64,000 bases of DNA from Williamsia sp. (GCA_015069695.1 JADCRZ010000026.1:1-64000), one strand, 5' to 3'. Positions 19,906 to 29,725 are shown, numbered from the stretch's first letter. The notes: generated by a model not told the origin, from the letters alone. Numbers and translations are program-made.

Positions 19906-21687
19906 ATGAAATTAAAATTTACCAAAAAGGGAAGGCTGAAAATTCTGGCCTCCTTTGTTTGTGTGGGCGTTCTTGCTGTGGTGCTGATGTCCTCCAGCCA
20001 CCGGGAAGCGCCCCTCATCTCCAACGATCCGCTGGCCGACAATACCGATCTGTATGCTTTCCGCAGTCCGGACAACCCGGATAAGATCAATATCATCGCC
20101 AACTACATCCCGGCAGAACTGCCCGATGGCGGACCGAATTTTTACTCATTCGGTGAAAACATCCGCTATGAGATCCATGTGGACAACAACATGGCTACCA
20201 CCGGCGACGACATTGTTTACCGCTTTACCTTCAAGCAGGTAAACCAGGACCCGACCACTTTTTTCAACATCCGGCTCGGGCAGCAAAACATTTATACCAC
20301 GTACACGTGTGAACGAAGCGTAAACGGAGGCTCCACTTTTACCACCGTCGTATCCAATGGCGTGGTGCCGCCCAACAACATCGGGCCGCGCAGCATCGAA
20401 AGCGCTGTAGGGCTCAACGCCATGAACTACAACTCGCTGATCGAAAAGTCCATTGCAACCGCTTCTACCGGTGAAAAAGTATTTTGCGGACCGGCAGACG
20501 ATCCTTTTTATGTTGATTTAGGCGGGGCATTTGACCTGGGCGATCTGCCCCGGCAAACATCCAAAACCCGCGACGGCCTGGCCCGGTACAACATACACGC
20601 CATCTGTTTGCAGATCGACATCTCTACCCTGCAGAAAGACCACAAATCTGTTAACCAGGCAGCCAATATCCTGGATCCTGATTTTGTAATAGGCGTATGG
20701 GCTTCTTCCAGCAGACGGGCTACAAAGACCCTGAATTCCGCCTTGGGCGGCTCTCCATACAATCCGCTCGGCGGCGCCACTTCTATCGAAACAGGCGACT
20801 GGGTGCAGGTATCCAGGCTGGGCATGCCCCTGACCAATGAAGTGCTGGTAGCCCTGGGCAGAAAAGATTACTGGAACGCCCTGACGCCTTACCAGGATCT
20901 GCCCAATATAGCAACCTTCGGCAACTACTTTTACAATCCCGAGCTGGCGCTGTATATGGACAACAGCCAGTTTGGACCAGCCATTCCGGCTTTCAAAGCC
21001 CTGCGTGTACAAAGCAATTCACTGGGCTCTTTTGATTTCAGAAACGGCAAGAACGGTTTGTATGGGTTAAAGGGAACCTCCGCTGTTGCAGGCACTGCAC
21101 TGGATGATGCGATCGCCGGCAGCTTGCTGCTGCCCGGCCCCGGAAAACCCCGCTCGGTTGATCTCTGGCCGATCTTCCATACAGGTGTACCGAACCTGCG
21201 GCCTTACCAGTTGGCTACCGGTAAAGGAGGGAGCCCGCTGGCTGCAGGCAAGCCCTTTATAAACAATTTCCTGCCCAATGGGGGCGACATGCTGCGTTTA
21301 AACATGGCCGTTCCCGCTACCCCGCGCAATGATCCCAAGTTCAGCTCGCTGGGACTGGTGCAGGCAGCCGTGCTGGGTTTAACCGATCCTGCTTACAACG
21401 GCAGTGCCATGCTTCAACCGATTCCCAATATGGATGGCTTTCCGAATGGAAGAAGGCTGGAAGATGATGTAACGCGCATCGAGCTGCAGGCAGTGGGTGG
21501 AGTTGTACTGGCTGCTATCGGGCTTTGGTATGATGATTACACAGGCTCGGGCAGCCCGGTTACCAACCAGCTGGTCAACACGCTGCAATACTCGACCGGT
21601 GTGGAAAAGAATGATACCACTTTCAAAACTTCTTTTCCATACCTGCAATCACCCTGGAGGGGAACAAGCATCCAGGGACAGCATTAA
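19906..21687 (+). CDS. DUF4331 protein, first paralogue
   Basis: The 593-aa protein has an N-terminal hydrophobic segment (ILASFVCVGVLAVVLMSSSHREAP) and then the DUF4331 domain (SSHREAPLISNDPLADNTDLYAFRSP) over its full length. It is a close tandem paralogue of the next gene, with long identical stretches, but stops at SIQGQH without a T9SS sorting domain. It is probably periplasmic or membrane-anchored. The biochemical function of DUF4331 is unknown. It lies 57 bases upstream of its paralogue. Confidence 0.85.
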   Translation: MKLKFTKKGRLKILASFVCVGVLAVVLMSSSHREAPLISNDPLADNTDLYAFRSPDNPDKINIIANYIPAELPDGGPNFYSFGENIRYEIHVDNNMATTGDDIVYRFTFKQVNQDPTTFFNIRLGQQNIYTTYTCERSVNGGSTFTTVVSNGVVPPNNIGPRSIESAVGLNAMNYNSLIEKSIATASTGEKVFCGPADDPFYVDLGGAFDLGDLPRQTSKTRDGLARYNIHAICLQIDISTLQKDHKSVNQAANILDPDFVIGVWASSSRRATKTLNSALGGSPYNPLGGATSIETGDWVQVSRLGMPLTNEVLVALGRKDYWNALTPYQDLPNIATFGNYFYNPELALYMDNSQFGPAIPAFKALRVQSNSLGSFDFRNGKNGLYGLKGTSAVAGTALDDAIAGSLLLPGPGKPRSVDLWPIFHTGVPNLRPYQLATGKGGSPLAAGKPFINNFLPNGGDMLRLNMAVPATPRNDPKFSSLGLVQAAVLGLTDPAYNGSAMLQPIPNMDGFPNGRRLEDDVTRIELQAVGGVVLAAIGLWYDDYTGSGSPVTNQLVNTLQYSTGVEKNDTTFKTSFPYLQSPWRGTSIQGQH

Positions 21688-21744
21688 GAAATCGGGTCCC
21701 GGGAAACAGAACCTCTCATTCAAAAAAGTTATAACAGAAATTAT

Positions 21745-23817
21745 ATGAAACGAAAAATAATAGCAGCCTTTTTCCTACTGCTGATGATCGTAAATACCTT
21801 TCCGGTTTTCGCTTCCAGCCACCGGGAAGCACCCCTGATCGCCAACGATCCCCTGGCAGACAACACGGATGTATATGCCTTCCGCAGTCCGGACGATCCA
21901 AATAAGGTAACCATCATTGCTAATTACATTCCCTTTCAGCTGCCGCAGGGCGGACCAAATTATTACTCGTTTGGTGAAGACATCCGCTATGAAATTCATG
22001 TAGACAACAACGCGGCCAACAACACGCTCCTGAACGGCGATGACATTGTTTACCGCTTCAGTTTTCACAAAACAAACGACGACCCGACCACTTTTTTTAA
22101 TATCCGCCTGGGCAAGCAAAATTTAAAGACCACCTACGACCTGGAAAGAAGCACAGACGGAGGCGTCAACTTTGCAACAGTCATCACAGGTGGCACCGTG
22201 CCTCCGCCCAATATCGGGCCTCGTTCCATCAGCTCGCCTGTCGGACTGAACGCGCCGGATTACAATACCCTGATGAACAATGCCATCACGACCGCTACTA
22301 CCGGAGAAAAAGTATTCTGTGGTACGGCCGATGATCCTTTTTATGTTGATCTCGGTGGCATCTTCGACCTGGGTGATGCACCCCGCACAACGGGTACACA
22401 ACCGTTCGATGGGTTGAAATGCAAGAACGTATCTACCATTGCCATCCAGGTAGATATTTCTACCCTGCAGAAAGATCACAAGGCTGTTAGCCAGGCAGCC
22501 AATATCCTGGATCCGGATTATGTGATTGGCGTATGGGCTTCTGCCAGCAGGCGCAAGATCAGAACCCTGAACGGAGATGGTACGCAAACTTCTTCCGGTG
22601 CATGGATACAGGTTTCCCGGCTGGGCATGCCGCTGACCAACGAAGCCGTGATCCCGGTCGGCAACAAAGACCTGTGGAACTCGCTGACGCCCTACCAGGA
22701 AGCAACGCTCTACCAGTATGATGTTTTTGCTGAATCTTTTTACAATCCCGAACTGGCGCTGTATATGGACGACAGCCAGTTTGGCGGCGCTGTTCCGGCC
22801 CTGGCTCCCTTGCGCGTACAAAGCAAATCGCTGGGTACCTTTGATTTCAGAAATGGTAAAAATGGATTGTTTGGATTAAAAGGATCAGCTGCTGTTGCAG
22901 GAACTGCCCTGGACGATGCCATTGCGGGCAAGTTGCTGCTACCGGCTGCCAACAAGCCCCGCTCGGTTGATCTCTGGCCGATCTTTCATACTGGCGTGCC
23001 TAACCTGCGGCCTTACCAGTTGGCCACCGGTAAAGCAGGCAACCCGCTGGCTGCAGGCAAGCCTTTTATCAACAATTTCCTTCCCAATGGGGGCGACATG
23101 CTGCGCTTAAACATGGCCGCTCCCGCTACCCCGCGCAACAGTCCGGCCTTCAGCAACCTGGGACTGTTACAGGCAGCTGTACTGGGTTTAACCGATCCTG
23201 CTTACAACGGCAGCACGGCACTTCAGGCTATTCCCAATATGGATGGCTTTCCAAACGGAAGAAGGCTGGAAGATGATGTAACGCGCATCGAGCTGCAGGC
23301 AGTGGGTGGAGTTGTGCTGGCTGCTATCGGGCTTTGGTATGATGATTATACCGGCTCAGGCAGTCCGGTTACGGCGCAACTGCAAAAAGTATTGACCTAC
23401 AATACAGGGGTGAATGCAAATGATACAGCTTTAAAAGCTTCTTTTCCATACGTACAAACACCCTGGCCGGGAACCTGCAATTGCGCCGGTTTGGAAATTG
23501 ATTACAAGCAACCAGCCGTTCTGTCAACTACCACCAGCACCATGGGGGTAGCGGCACCGGAAGTTTTTGTAACCTCTACCCCCAATCCGTTTGTTTCCAG
23601 TACCACACTTCGATACAGGGTGGAAACACAGGCCCAGATCACGATCGAAGTGTATGATGCAAACGGCAACTACCTGAGAACACTTGTCAATGCCCGCCAG
23701 AACCCAGGCCAGTACCAGGTTTCGTTGAACAGCACCAACCTCACAAAAGGTGTTTATTTTGTAAAGACAATGAAGAACGGAGTGGTGAAACAAACGCTTC
23801 GTGTAGTGAAGAATTAG
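21745..23817 (+). CDS. DUF4331 protein with T9SS sorting domain, second paralogue
   Basis: A clear signal peptide (IIAAFFLLLMIVNTFPVFASS) precedes the DUF4331 domain. A C-terminal type A T9SS domain (residues about 605-690, TPNPFVSSTTLRYRVE to GVYFVKTMKNGVVKQTLRVVKN) follows. The 690-aa protein should be secreted to the cell surface, unlike its paralogue. A strong terminator hairpin follows the stop, so the TPR gene downstream may have its own promoter. Confidence 0.88.
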   Translation: MKRKIIAAFFLLLMIVNTFPVFASSHREAPLIANDPLADNTDVYAFRSPDDPNKVTIIANYIPFQLPQGGPNYYSFGEDIRYEIHVDNNAANNTLLNGDDIVYRFSFHKTNDDPTTFFNIRLGKQNLKTTYDLERSTDGGVNFATVITGGTVPPPNIGPRSISSPVGLNAPDYNTLMNNAITTATTGEKVFCGTADDPFYVDLGGIFDLGDAPRTTGTQPFDGLKCKNVSTIAIQVDISTLQKDHKAVSQAANILDPDYVIGVWASASRRKIRTLNGDGTQTSSGAWIQVSRLGMPLTNEAVIPVGNKDLWNSLTPYQEATLYQYDVFAESFYNPELALYMDDSQFGGAVPALAPLRVQSKSLGTFDFRNGKNGLFGLKGSAAVAGTALDDAIAGKLLLPAANKPRSVDLWPIFHTGVPNLRPYQLATGKAGNPLAAGKPFINNFLPNGGDMLRLNMAAPATPRNSPAFSNLGLLQAAVLGLTDPAYNGSTALQAIPNMDGFPNGRRLEDDVTRIELQAVGGVVLAAIGLWYDDYTGSGSPVTAQLQKVLTYNTGVNANDTALKASFPYVQTPWPGTCNCAGLEIDYKQPAVLSTTTSTMGVAAPEVFVTSTPNPFVSSTTLRYRVETQAQITIEVYDANGNYLRTLVNARQNPGQYQVSLNSTNLTKGVYFVKTMKNGVVKQTLRVVKN

Positions 23818-23838
23818 CAACCCGGTTTTTTGTGCAAG

Positions 23839-23887
23839 CAACAGGGGCCGGCCAAAAGCTGGCCTCTGTTGTTCAATCCTTTTTTTA
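23839..23887 (+). terminator. Rho-independent terminator after the DUF4331 pair
   Basis: caacaggggccggc (23839-23852) pairs with gctggcctctgttg (23858-23871) with two mismatches over a 5-base loop. A run of seven T residues follows from 23880. Confidence 0.8.
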
Positions 23888-23988
23888 GTTTCTTCCGTTT
23901 ATTTAGGACAGGGTGCCGGCGATCCTGGCCGTTACACCCAATGTTCTTACCCGTTTACCATGCCACCAGTCTTGCCAAATCTTTTTTT

Positions 23989-25344
23989 ATGAAGAAGAAT
24001 TCCATTTATACCATCTTGCTGGTTGTATTTGCGGCAACCATTGTGTTTATCGTCCTGCGCTACCGCAAACAGCAGCAGCAAAAGGAAGCCGCGCAGTACA
24101 GCCTGCAGGAAAGAAGGGGCGCCCTGGCCAATACAGCGGAGTGGGCTTCTACAAAAAGCAATGCCCGCTCTCTGCTGGCTGCCCTGGAAAAAAATCCCTC
24201 CGATAGCAGGTCCTCCCTGGCCCTCGCTGCCCTGTTTATCCAGGAAGCGCGGATCACCGGCAACTTCGTGTACTACGACATGGCTGCCATGAAGTGGGTA
24301 AACAAGGTACTCGCTACCGACTCCCTCAACTTCAATGCCCTGATCCTAAAATCCCTTCTTTATCTTTCCCAGCATCATTTTGCAGACGGACTGGCTACCG
24401 CGCAACGGGCACAAAAAATAAATCCTTACAATGCATTTGTATACGGCCTGATCGTAGATGGGTATGTAGAGATGGGTGATTATGCGGCGGCGGTGGAAAA
24501 TGCGGATAAGATGGTTTCCGTGCGCCCGGACATCAGGTCATACGCGCGGGTTTCTTACCTGCGCGAGATACACGGCGATTACCCCGGTGCTATAGAAGCC
24601 ATGAAGATGGCCGTATCAGCAGGGGCGCCCGGTGATGAAGCAACCGAATGGGCCCGCATCCAGCTGGCCCGTTTGTATGAGAACACGGGACAGCCGAAAT
24701 GGGCTGCCATGCATTACACCATTGCCCTCAACGAGCGGCCCGATTATCCTTATGCACTGGCAGGCATGGCCCGGTTGGCCGTTGCCGAAGGGGATTATGC
24801 AAAAGCGATCGCCTTTTACCTGCATGCCGATTCGCTGATGAATGATTACTCGTTCAAGGAAGAACTGGTAGACGTGTACAAGCTTGCCGGTCAGCCTGCA
24901 AAAGCCCGGGCCCTTTCAGACCAGATCATCGGCGCCATGACAAAAGATGCACAGGCCGGCCAGGCAGACGAAAGCATCGGGCATTACGCCGACCGCGAAC
25001 TGGCGCTGGCCTATCTCAAAGAAAACAACTACCAGAAAGCCATTGATCATGCCCTGCTGGAATACAACAGGCGCCCGGGTAATATCGATGCCAATGAAAC
25101 CGTTGCATGGGCCTATTACAGCAAAGGCGATTATGCATCCGCCTTGCCTTATATGAAAACTGCTTTAAAGACCGGGAGTAAAAATCCTGTTTTGCTCTGC
25201 CATGCAGGATTGTTGTACGCCAAATCAGGCGATACGGCTACTGCTGCTGCCCTGTTGCAGGAAGCCCTCAAGCTAAACCCGCTTATCAACGAACCGCTAA
25301 AACGCGAAGGAACGTTGGTTTTAAAGCAAATAAAAAAAGCGTAA
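23989..25344 (+). CDS. Tetratricopeptide-repeat membrane-anchored protein
   Basis: The track ORF begins at 23830 inside the terminator. The ATG at 23989 gives MKKNSIYTILLVVFAATIVFIVLR, a signal anchor, and about 451 aa. The rest is TPR-type helical pairs (YNAFVYGLIVDGYVEMGDYAAAVENADK; ADRELALAYLKENNYQKAIDHALLEYNRRPG). It probably scaffolds proteins in the periplasm. Its stop and the next start share TAATG, coupling it to the HupE-like gene. Clustering with DUF4331 suggests one shared function. Confidence 0.82.
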   Translation: MKKNSIYTILLVVFAATIVFIVLRYRKQQQQKEAAQYSLQERRGALANTAEWASTKSNARSLLAALEKNPSDSRSSLALAALFIQEARITGNFVYYDMAAMKWVNKVLATDSLNFNALILKSLLYLSQHHFADGLATAQRAQKINPYNAFVYGLIVDGYVEMGDYAAAVENADKMVSVRPDIRSYARVSYLREIHGDYPGAIEAMKMAVSAGAPGDEATEWARIQLARLYENTGQPKWAAMHYTIALNERPDYPYALAGMARLAVAEGDYAKAIAFYLHADSLMNDYSFKEELVDVYKLAGQPAKARALSDQIIGAMTKDAQAGQADESIGHYADRELALAYLKENNYQKAIDHALLEYNRRPGNIDANETVAWAYYSKGDYASALPYMKTALKTGSKNPVLLCHAGLLYAKSGDTATAAALLQEALKLNPLINEPLKREGTLVLKQIKKA

Positions 25345-26027
25345 TGGCTGCGGGAAAATATATTGTCCGCCATCGAAAACTGTTGCTGCTTTTTTTGCCG
25401 GCCCTGCTGGCTGTTATGCCCTTGTTTGGACATACCATCAACTATGCGCTGGAGAAAGCGCCGGTAAACCACGTGATCTTATTTTACCTGAAGCTCGGTG
25501 TTCAACATATCATACCCCAAGGAGCGGATCATATCCTGTTTGTAGTAGGATTGTGCTTGCTGAGCACAAAGATCAAAACCATTTTGTGGCAGGCGACCGC
25601 TTTTACAGTGGCGCATTCTATTACGCTGGCGCTGAGCATGAAGAACATTATCATCGCACCGGGCGCAGTGGTAGAGCCGATTATTGCCTTGTCTATTTTA
25701 TTTGTAGCAGTAGAAAATATCTTGTTGAGCGAGCTCAAACCCTGGCGGGTGCTGGTGGTATTTTTGTTCGGACTGATACACGGGTTGGGTTTTGCGAGTG
25801 CCCTGAATGAGATCGGGTTGCCCCGCAACCAGTTCTACACTTCTATCCTTTCTTTCAATGCAGGTGTTGAGATCGGACAGATAGCCGTGATCGTGGCCGT
25901 ATTCGGGCTGGTCATTGTGCCGCTGGGCAAAAAGCCCTGGTATAAAAAAGCGGTGGTGTATCCGCTGTCGGCCTGTATTGCGCTGGTAGCTGCTTACTGG
26001 ACGGTACAGCGGATACTATACACCTGA
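25344..26027 (+). CDS. HupE/UreJ-like membrane protein
   Basis: The 227-aa protein has a signal-like first helix and about six more helices. The GADHILFVVGLCLLS and FTVAHSITLALS motifs, with their conserved histidines, and LFGLIHGLGFASAL are typical of HupE/UreJ_2 proteins. Relatives are proposed nickel or cobalt permeases; metal transport here is inferred only. It is coupled through TAATG to the TPR gene and closes the DUF4331 cluster. Confidence 0.8.
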   Translation: MAAGKYIVRHRKLLLLFLPALLAVMPLFGHTINYALEKAPVNHVILFYLKLGVQHIIPQGADHILFVVGLCLLSTKIKTILWQATAFTVAHSITLALSMKNIIIAPGAVVEPIIALSILFVAVENILLSELKPWRVLVVFLFGLIHGLGFASALNEIGLPRNQFYTSILSFNAGVEIGQIAVIVAVFGLVIVPLGKKPWYKKAVVYPLSACIALVAAYWTVQRILYT

Positions 26028-26035
26028 AGAGATTA

Positions 26036-26836
26036 CTAACGGGTTGGAAGCGGGATTTCCTGGATCGGTCTAACCCAGATATTGCGGAAGCTGATCGGCT
26101 CGCTCGGATCACCATGCGCCTGTAATTTGATGGGGGCAGCGCCGAATTTGGCATTGGTGTATGATGGTTGGCCTACGTATTGGGTAGGACCTTTTGGCTC
26201 AAAGCTGTTCTGCACCACCACGCCGTTGAAAATGGCTGTTACCCTGGCAGGTGATTTCAGGGAGCCATCATCGTTGAAGCGCGGAGCAGTCCAGATAACA
26301 TCGTATGATTGCCATTCGCCGGGTGGACGGGCAGGATTTACCATGGGAATGGCTTGCTTGTAGATGCTTCCGGCCTGGCCGTTTGTATAGGTTTTGTTGT
26401 TGTAGCTGTCCATTACCTGCAGCTCATATCCTGCATCGCCCTTGCCGATGGAAGCCAGGAATACGCCGCTGTTTCCGCGCGCTTGTCCTTCACCGGTGAT
26501 GGAGGAAGGGATGCGCCATTCTATGTGCAGCTGGTAATCCAGAAAAGATTGTTTGGTGCGGATATTACCGGAAGATTTTTTAACGGTTAGAAGGCCGTTG
26601 GCAACGGTCCAGTCGGCCGGTTTGGTAGAGTCGCTCACCAGCACCCATTGACTGAGGTCTTTGCCGTTAAACAATACAACGGCATCAGAAGGCGGATCAC
26701 TCATTGTTTTTCCCGGCGTAACCACTTTGGGAATAGGATCATAGAATTCCGTGTCCTCGTGTTTGGCCCCTTGTTGTGCGTAGAGCAGGGAGGTTCCGGT
26801 TGAGAAGAGCAAAGCAAGCAATAAGGTCCGTTTCAT
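26036..26836 (-). CDS. DUF1080 (3-keto-disaccharide hydrolase-like) secreted protein
   Basis: From the start at 26836 (MKRTLLLALLFSTGTSLLYAQ) the 266-aa protein has a signal peptide. It then has the DUF1080 concanavalin-like beta-jellyroll: VLFNGKDLSQWVLVSDSTKPADWTV, LHIEWRIPS, GNSGVFLAS, YELQVMDSYNN. The family includes 3-keto-glucoside hydrolases acting on carbohydrate. It probably works in the periplasm. It is convergent with the HupE-like gene with only an 8-base gap. Confidence 0.85.
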   Translation of the reverse strand: MKRTLLLALLFSTGTSLLYAQQGAKHEDTEFYDPIPKVVTPGKTMSDPPSDAVVLFNGKDLSQWVLVSDSTKPADWTVANGLLTVKKSSGNIRTKQSFLDYQLHIEWRIPSSITGEGQARGNSGVFLASIGKGDAGYELQVMDSYNNKTYTNGQAGSIYKQAIPMVNPARPPGEWQSYDVIWTAPRFNDDGSLKSPARVTAIFNGVVVQNSFEPKGPTQYVGQPSYTNAKFGAAPIKLQAHGDPSEPISFRNIWVRPIQEIPLPTR

Positions 26837-26921
26837 ACAGTATAAAATTTGATTCAAATTATAACATTCAACCTATCCGCGAAAAAAAATATTGTTATGA
26901 TCCCGGCTCACCTTCCAGGGC

Positions 26922-27221
26922 TTAGTGAGGGACCAGCTGCTGCAGCGAATCGGTTTGCGCTTTGAGTGAATCGATGCTGGCCTGCAGCATGCCTGAGCGA
27001 ACATTGAAATCTTTCCCGATGGTGCTGTCGTAGTCTTTTGTGCCCACCCGCAGTGAGTTGCTGGTGATCTTATAGTTGAGGTCGCTGAGCTCATCCTGCT
27101 TTCTTTTCAACAGGGCCTGGTTGGTTTGTATCTGTTCTTTGATCTGCTGTTCGTTGCGGCAGGCAGAGAGCACCCCTGAAAAAATAAAGACAAGAATATA
27201 AAGAGTGGCTGTTTTTTTCAT
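26922..27221 (-). CDS. Small coiled-coil lipoprotein
   Basis: The preferred start at 27221 gives a 99-aa protein MKKTATLYILVFIFSGVLSACRNE with a lipobox. A heptad-like coiled coil follows (IKEQIQTNQALLKRKQDELSDL and SMLQASIDSLKAQTDSLQQ-type spacing). It is probably anchored in the outer membrane; the function is unknown. It lies just downstream of the tRNA-Leu terminator. Confidence 0.65.
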   Translation of the reverse strand: MKKTATLYILVFIFSGVLSACRNEQQIKEQIQTNQALLKRKQDELSDLNYKITSNSLRVGTKDYDSTIGKDFNVRSGMLQASIDSLKAQTDSLQQLVPH

Positions 27222-27259
27222 GCTCAATACAGAATTAAAAAATAGATCAGGTTGCAAAA

Positions 27260-27295
27260 TAAAAAAATCCTGAAACCGGGAAAGGTTTCAGGATT
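27260..27295 (-). terminator. Terminator of the tRNA-Leu(GAG) gene
   Basis: A perfect 12-bp stem (aatcctgaaacc/ggtttcaggatt) with a 6-base loop is followed, on the minus strand, by a T-run at 27260-27267. It sits 5 bases after the tRNA 3' end. Confidence 0.9.
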
Positions 27296-27299
27296 GGAG

Positions 27300-27383
27300 T
27301 GCGGCAGAGGAGATTCGAACTCCCACACCGGTTAAGGCGCTACCACCTCAAAGTAGTGCGTCTACCAATTTCGCCACCGCCGC
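27300..27383 (-). tRNA. tRNA-Leu(GAG)
   Basis: The minus strand reads gcggcggtggcgaaattgg..., with a 7-bp acceptor stem closed by ctgccgc, a D-loop TTGGTAGACGC, and the anticodon stem ctact/ggtag around loop ttgaggt, giving anticodon GAG. It has the long variable arm of leucine tRNAs and GTTCGAATC in the T-arm. CCA is not encoded. A terminator follows directly. Confidence 0.92.
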
Positions 27384-27436
27384 ATGTGATCCATTGTGCG
27401 ACTGCAAATGTAAGGGGATTTTGTATTGCACCCAAC

Positions 27437-28588
27437 TTACTGTTCCTTTAGCACGATCCTGAATGTAGTACCCTTGCCCGGTTCAGAATGTTTCACGAAC
27501 AGCTGGCCTTTGTGGTATTGTTCGATGATGCGTTTGGACAAGCTAAGACCCAATCCCCAGCCCCGTTTTTTGGTGGTGAAGCCGGGCTTGAAGATGCGGG
27601 TGAGGTTGGCGGCAGAGATGCCTTTGCCCGTATCACGTACATCGATAAACACTTCCTGGTCAATTTTGCGGATGCTGATGGCGATCTCACCCCGTCCTTC
27701 CATGGCGTCAAGCGCATTTTTGAGCAGGTTCTCGATCACCCAATCAAACAGGAGGGGAGAGACCTTTGCGTGGATGGCTGCTTCGCCCTGGCTGTCGAGG
27801 CCAAAAACAACTTTTCCTGTTGCCCGCTTCCGGATGTATTCGATCATCTGTCCCAATTTTTCTACCAGGTTTACTTCTTCCAGTTGCGGCCGGCTGCCGA
27901 TCTTTCCAAAACGGTCTGATACAAGCTTCAGGCGGTCAACATCTTTTTGCAGCTCGGGTGTAATAAAATCGTTGTCGGGATTTTCCTTCAGCATTTCTAC
28001 CCAGCCCTGCAGGGAGGAAATGGGCGTACCCAGCTGGTGGGCTGTTTCCTTGGCCATGCCCGCCCATACCTGGTTTTGGGTAGATTGGTTGCGGGTGGTG
28101 ATAGAAACAATGGTTACAAAGATGAAGAGCGCCACCACAAAAAGCTGGATCAGCGGAAAATAACGCACTTCATTGAGCAGGGCCGTATTGCCGTAATAAT
28201 ATTTGTTGGCTACATAAGGCGTATCGCTCAGCACTAGCTCGATCGGCTTGTTGGCGGCGCGGAACTCGCGCAGTTTTTTCTTTAAAAATCCGGAATCCTG
28301 CGCTGCCTGGGCAGAGTCGAGGTTGATATAATTCACGATGCTGTCCCGCTCATTGGTCTCGATGATCGGCACAGCTGTTTGCTCGTTGCGGATCAAGTTG
28401 GGAAGGGCCAGGTCGTTGCCGGCGTTGTTGAGGACTGCCTTGCTGGCTTCAACCCATTGCTCTACCTTTTGGCTTTCTTCCCGGATGATCTTTTGGGCGA
28501 GGTATTGGGAATAGATAATAGTACCGCTTACAATGGCGATGGCTATCAGCGCCAGACCGGTTCTCCAGCTAAACAGGGATTGAATCAT
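27437..28588 (-). CDS. Sensor histidine kinase
   Basis: The 383-aa protein has two membrane helices (residues about 11-31 and 165-185) around a 130-residue periplasmic sensor. The phosphoacceptor H-box is in MAKETAHQLGTPISSLQGW. The N-box is NLLKNALDAMEGRG, and the G boxes are DTGKGIS and KRGWGLGLSLSKRI. It should autophosphorylate on histidine in response to an unknown signal. No response regulator gene is adjacent, so it is an orphan kinase. Confidence 0.92.
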   Translation of the reverse strand: MIQSLFSWRTGLALIAIAIVSGTIIYSQYLAQKIIREESQKVEQWVEASKAVLNNAGNDLALPNLIRNEQTAVPIIETNERDSIVNYINLDSAQAAQDSGFLKKKLREFRAANKPIELVLSDTPYVANKYYYGNTALLNEVRYFPLIQLFVVALFIFVTIVSITTRNQSTQNQVWAGMAKETAHQLGTPISSLQGWVEMLKENPDNDFITPELQKDVDRLKLVSDRFGKIGSRPQLEEVNLVEKLGQMIEYIRKRATGKVVFGLDSQGEAAIHAKVSPLLFDWVIENLLKNALDAMEGRGEIAISIRKIDQEVFIDVRDTGKGISAANLTRIFKPGFTTKKRGWGLGLSLSKRIIEQYHKGQLFVKHSEPGKGTTFRIVLKEQ

Positions 28589-28658
28589 AGAACTAATTTA
28601 AACAGAGGTTTGCAACGCATCCCTTATTTTTGAAAACAATTCCAGATAACATCAGCAT

Positions 28659-29681
28659 TTGACACCCACAGTTGCAATAGTCATCCTCAACTACAACGGC
28701 CGAACCCACCTGGAACAATTCCTGCCTTCCGTACTTTCTTCCACCTATGCCAACGCCACGGTGATAGTGGCCGACAATGCTTCCACCGATGATTCGCTTT
28801 CTTTTTTACAGGAGGAGTTTCCTTCGGTACAAATCATCCGCCTGCCACAGAACTATGGGTTTGCAAAGGGCTATAATGAAGCGCTCAGGCAGGTCAGCGC
28901 AGATTATTACATCCTGCTCAATTCAGACGTGGAGGTAGATCAGGCATGGATTGAACCGATCCTTGAATTGATGGAAAGCAATGAGCAGATCGGTGCCTGT
29001 CAGCCCAAGATCCTGATGTACCGGGACAAGGAGCGTTTTGAATATGCAGGTGCTGCCGGTGGCTGGCTTGATTCGCTGGGTTACCCTTTTGCCCGCGGAA
29101 GGATTTTTGATTACTGCGAGCGCGACCGGGGCCAGTACGATACGACGGAACCTGTTTTCTGGGCCAGCGGTGCGGCCCTGTTTGTGCGGGCTGCCTTGTA
29201 CCACCAGCTGGGCGGACTGGATGAATATTTTTTTGCCCACCAGGAAGAAATTGATTTTTGCTGGCGCCTGCAGCTGGCGGGGTATCGGGTGATGGCTTGT
29301 CCCCTCTCGCGGGTATACCATTTGGGTGGGGGCACCCTGCCCAAGGGCAATGAGCGGAAAGTGCTGCTCAATTTCCGCAACAACCTGATCATGCTGGCAA
29401 AAAATCTTCCTGCAACCGAGGCTGTCTGGAAGATAGCGCTGCGCATTCTATTGGATTCAGTCTCTGCCTGGAAATCCCTTTTTGATGGGGAAGCTACTTA
29501 CTTTATCGCCATTGCGGAAGCGCACTGGGGTTTTGTAAAATGGTTTTTTGGCGGCAGGAAACGGAGCGTTTTCCCGGCGCGGCGCGGAAAGGTGGCTGAT
29601 GGCTGGTACCAGGGCAGCATTATATGGAAGCATTTTATAAACGGGATCAAGCGGTTTAGTGATGTGGTGGGAGAGAAATGA
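28659..29681 (+). CDS. Glycosyltransferase family 2 (rhamnosyltransferase-like)
   Basis: The 340-aa protein uses an apparent TTG start (TPTVAIVILNYNGRTHLEQFLPSVL). It shows the GT-A motifs VADNASTDDS and LLNSDVEVD, and EEIDFCWRLQLAGYRV near residue 195, which is typical of rhamnosyltransferase-type enzymes. A C-terminal amphipathic segment may associate with the membrane. It is transcribed divergently from the histidine kinase with a short shared promoter region. Confidence 0.88.
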   Translation: MTPTVAIVILNYNGRTHLEQFLPSVLSSTYANATVIVADNASTDDSLSFLQEEFPSVQIIRLPQNYGFAKGYNEALRQVSADYYILLNSDVEVDQAWIEPILELMESNEQIGACQPKILMYRDKERFEYAGAAGGWLDSLGYPFARGRIFDYCERDRGQYDTTEPVFWASGAALFVRAALYHQLGGLDEYFFAHQEEIDFCWRLQLAGYRVMACPLSRVYHLGGGTLPKGNERKVLLNFRNNLIMLAKNLPATEAVWKIALRILLDSVSAWKSLFDGEATYFIAIAEAHWGFVKWFFGGRKRSVFPARRGKVADGWYQGSIIWKHFINGIKRFSDVVGEK

Positions 29682-29693
29682 TCCCGGCGGCTC

Positions 29694-29725
29694 GCCCGCG
29701 TTCGTGCGCACTAAGCACCGCGGGC
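29694..29725 (+). terminator. Hairpin after glycosyltransferase gene
   Basis: gcccgcg and cgcgggc form a perfect 7-bp stem with an inner gtgc/gcac pair, 13 bases after the stop. There is no clear T-run. Confidence 0.4.

Noticed and set aside
23830-23988. N-terminal extension of the TPR protein
   Set aside because: Begins inside a terminator hairpin; the ATG at 23989 starts a clear membrane anchor.
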